A DNA stretch of 64,000 nucleotides from Bostrychus sinensis (taxonomy: Eukaryota; Chordata; Actinopteri; Gobiiformes; Eleotridae). Numbering within the stretch: the stretch's first letter is position 1; every line of letters starts with the position of its first letter. Location of the stretch: the NCBI GenBank assembly GCA_020698575.1, contig CM036252.1, forward strand, positions 23,163,706-23,227,705, in the 5' to 3' direction. The notes below the pieces were generated by a model that saw only the letters and a program-made list of their open reading frames with translations, made no database searches and was not told where the DNA came from. The position numbers and the translations under genes were made by a program. Below are positions 61,685 through 64,000 of the stretch, piece after piece.

Positions 61685-61905
61685 CTGTCCACTGTCCAAA
61701 GACATGCATGTATGAGGTGAACTGGTTACTCTAAATTGCCCCAGTTGATGAACGTGAAAGTGAATGGTTATTAGTCTGTGTACAAAGTGTCAGCCCTTTG
61801 ACTAACTCTCCATTTTCCATAGTTTTCACTACCCAAAGTTGCTGGGATAGGCTCCTGCCATCTGCTAATTATAATGAGAAATGGTAGACACTACATCAAT
61901 TAATG
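61685..61905 (-). mobile_element. LINE-like 3' tail, minus strand
   Basis: On the plus strand CACTGTCCAAAGACATGCAT, TTACTCTAAATTGCCCCAGT, GTGAAAGTGAATGGTTATTA, AAGTGTCAGCCCTTTGACTA, GTTGCTGGGATAGGCTCCTG, the complement of the tail at 28366-28520 and extending it 3'. It directly follows family B. Confidence 0.8.
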
Positions 61906-61909
61906 TATT

Positions 61910-62135
61910 TTATGGCAATATTTTAAAGTCACAACATGACATTTGCTTATATATTGTTGTATAACCCTTAGTTTTCAATAGGATGGGAACTTCTGACACC
62001 TGTACAAATGCAAGTCCGTTATGACGGCTTGTGGCACTGGATTTACTGGACTGGATTTATTCCTTATGGGAGATAGTTTGTCTTTTGATGGAGCCACAGT
62101 CTGCTTATCTACTGCCTAAGGATGCTGTATGACAT
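61910..62135. other. Intergenic DNA, nothing recognised
   Basis: No feature supported. Confidence 0.5.
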
Positions 62136-62139
62136 GAAA

Positions 62140-62475
62140 AAAGAGAGAACCAAATCAAACATGTTTGTATTGAAGCAATAACAAGCTGCTGCGAGATGCT
62201 TTGTATGCACATCACCATGGGAACAGCAATTGGGAATGTAATGCTACAGACAGGACGTTAAATTGCATTAACAAGAGGGGACAGAGGCAGACTTGTTAGA
62301 TGTTGGGCATATTGCGATTGGAGCAACACACTGTGCTTTCAGGAGGCTGAACAGAGTGATGACACATAACTTACTGTAGCTGACAGAGTGGAATCTCTGT
62401 CTCCTGTCGCTATCTTCAGTTCTGCAAATGCAATCATTGGCTCAAGAAGGCATTATAAACTGTGCTGACAGTAAC
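62140..62475. promoter_or_regulatory. Candidate regulatory element
   Basis: GTATTGAAGCAATAACAAGC, GCACATCACCATGGGAACAG (half-match to an RFX X-box), GGACGTTAAATTGCATTAAC, CAAATGCAATCATTGG. Unique motif-rich sequence. Confidence 0.35.
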
Positions 62476-62479
62476 TGTA

Positions 62480-63415
62480 TTTTAACAAAATTTTATTTGA
62501 AAAAATAATAATGGAGCTGGTAACATGTTCTTTGGTCCATCCATTCCTGGAACATGTGAGTCTGGTCCGGTGGGCCTGAAAGTTGTTAGTCTTGATTTAG
62601 TACAAAAAAAACTATTACTAACAATGGGATAAATTCACCAAAAATATTATACACTCTATCACAAATGCCAGGAAAAAAAAAAACATAGAAGGGAGCAGGG
62701 AAACATGTGTAACTTCACTGAAGCTACCCAAGGACCCATGTAACTCAGACAACAGCAACAAAATGAAAATCGCACAGCTGAAATTCCCCCGGCATTAGTG
62801 TTCTATGATTAATAAATACATTTATGCATCTTATCTACTATTCTCAATCTAGTTTTTGTTATAAATGCACTTAGGACCAAAAGCACTAGCTATTAGATAG
62901 ATAAAAATTATTATTATTATTTATTATTATTAGATAGATAAAAAACAAACTAAAACACTAAATAATAATTGCACTTAAATATACTTAGTGTTAGAGTCAT
63001 GTATTATTTAAACTTTTGAAAGTTTTTTTTGTCTGACTGTTGGTGTTAATTATCTGTAGGTGTTATTGTGGTTCAATTGCTTGTCATGTCAACATAGTCA
63101 TTATTCAAAGTATGAAACTGAACCTGAGCTCAAATAGTATCTAGTAATAGTAAAAAGAAGTTATTTAGATGAAAGGCTGCTAGATTTGGTTACAATGCCA
63201 TTAAAATTATGCACTCTTCACACAAGATAGATGCTATATTGAACAACTAGGACAATCCCCTACATTTTTTGAGTAACAGAGAGCAGCCAACGCACATCTG
63301 AGACAGTGAGCTGCAGAACAGAATGCCACAAGTGCTCTTTCTTTCTCAATTAATTTGAGAAGAGTCAACCAAATTTCCCCTTAGGAGTCTGAGTTGAATT
63401 TACATTTGTGTTCAA
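62480..63415. other. AT-rich intergenic DNA
   Basis: Contains a small direct repeat of TTAGATAGATAAAAA around a (TTA)n run at 62894-62944. No gene. Confidence 0.5.
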
Positions 63416-63419
63416 ACCC

Positions 63420-63910
63420 TAAACCAGTCAGTTGTGATGTCTGTATCTTGGATCACTGCTCTGCCTTTGTGTAAACAGGACTGAGCCAAACAGAGAAGCC
63501 TTAATTGTGGGCCATCTGCCAACAAGCTGGGATCTCTGCTGTATTAGCCAAAGTGCGGTAAGACATTTACTCATTTTTATTCAGATTGTTGAGGTGTTTA
63601 CAGGCAATATTTCTGAGGTTGTGAGGGCTCTCATTAAACAGATTTACTCACAATAACAATGCAATTTGCCGGTCATAGGTCTCTTCCTGATACTCAGGAG
63701 CTTCCCATAGGTCAAACGGTCTGTAGTCCTTTGTAAATCAAAACATCTCTTCTGGCAGATGGTGTTATTTCTCTGTAAATATGAGACGCAGCTCTAATGG
63801 AGAACATTAGGGGAAATCTCCCGCCTCTTAGCCTCTTGCTTTGTATGACACTAGCATTGGGCTCATCTGTATTCTGCAATATTCCTCATTCAAACACAAT
63901 TTCCATTTTC
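63420..63910. promoter_or_regulatory. Candidate conserved regulatory element, about 0.5 kb
   Basis: AAGCCTTAATTGTGGGCCAT, ACTCACAATAACAATGCAAT (SOX-like AACAAT), TTTGCCGGTCATAGGTCTCT, GACGCAGCTCTAATGGAGAA, CATTAGGGG. Long unique block without repeats or frames; it continues toward the window end. Confidence 0.4.
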
Positions 63911-64000
63911 TGCCGTTCACATTACCTGCCTTTTGTAGAGTTTCACAACAGGAGTTCGATTTGCCTGTAATGTTTTCCAGCACATAGACACATATATTGT

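Overview
This window looks like a gene-poor stretch of a bony-fish (teleost) chromosome. It is AT-rich, has no operon-like packing and no long open reading frame, and is full of diverged interspersed repeats typical of fish genomes: tRNA-derived SINEs, short tails of non-LTR retrotransposons, hAT-type and TTAA-type miniature DNA transposons, and trinucleotide microsatellites. The organism assignment is inferred from repeat style. No alignment was possible.

No protein-coding gene can be supported with confidence. The longest open frames (about 100 to 147 codons) are chance frames in AT-rich DNA or translations of microsatellites. Three weak gene candidates are recorded: an exon with good splice signals and an in-frame ATG at 12205-12296, a short ATG-initiated frame in a strong start context followed by AATAAA at 35535-35732, and a splice-bounded segment at 4269-4363.

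Repeat layer. Family A is a composite tRNA-like SINE with copies near 10.2/11.6, 13.2, 14.8/15.4, 17.6, 19.2-19.6, 21.2, 21.8, 24.2/24.7, 30.4, 34.6 (minus), 51.5, 53.6 and 56.0 kb. Family B is a dispersed element containing GTGCCAGTCCCAAGCC and GAAGGGCATC, near 6.3, 10.05, 17.2, 21.45, 28.0, 29.65, 47.65 (minus), 49.6, 60.55 and 61.55 kb. Family E is a second tRNA-derived SINE at 42.3 (minus), 46.3 and 47.4 kb. LINE-like tails lie at 5.5 (minus), 23.05, 24.4, 28.4, 50.85 and 61.8 kb (minus). A hAT-like element with an AGT-repeat core lies at 1.8, 9.1, 26.66, 31.2 and 50.5 kb, with a giant AGT array at 33.4-34.0 kb. Several elements are nested and show 8-bp, TTAA or TA target duplications, which gives a relative order of insertion.

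Between repeats lie blocks of more complex, GC-richer sequence with clustered TAAT/ATTA homeodomain cores, CCAAT, E-box, RUNX-, FOX- or RFX-like motifs. Strong examples are near 8.6-9.1, 15.95-16.25, 18.5-19.05, 27.3-27.85, 29.1-29.5, 34.2-34.5, 36.6-37.05, 37.45-37.75, 45.4-45.7, 46.75-46.95, 47.9-48.15, 57.55-57.8 and 63.4-63.9 kb. Such alternation is what one expects of a regulatory gene desert, or a very long intron, around a developmental regulator. That is a hypothesis needing cross-species alignment. I found no sign of a bacterial, viral or CRISPR-like system.
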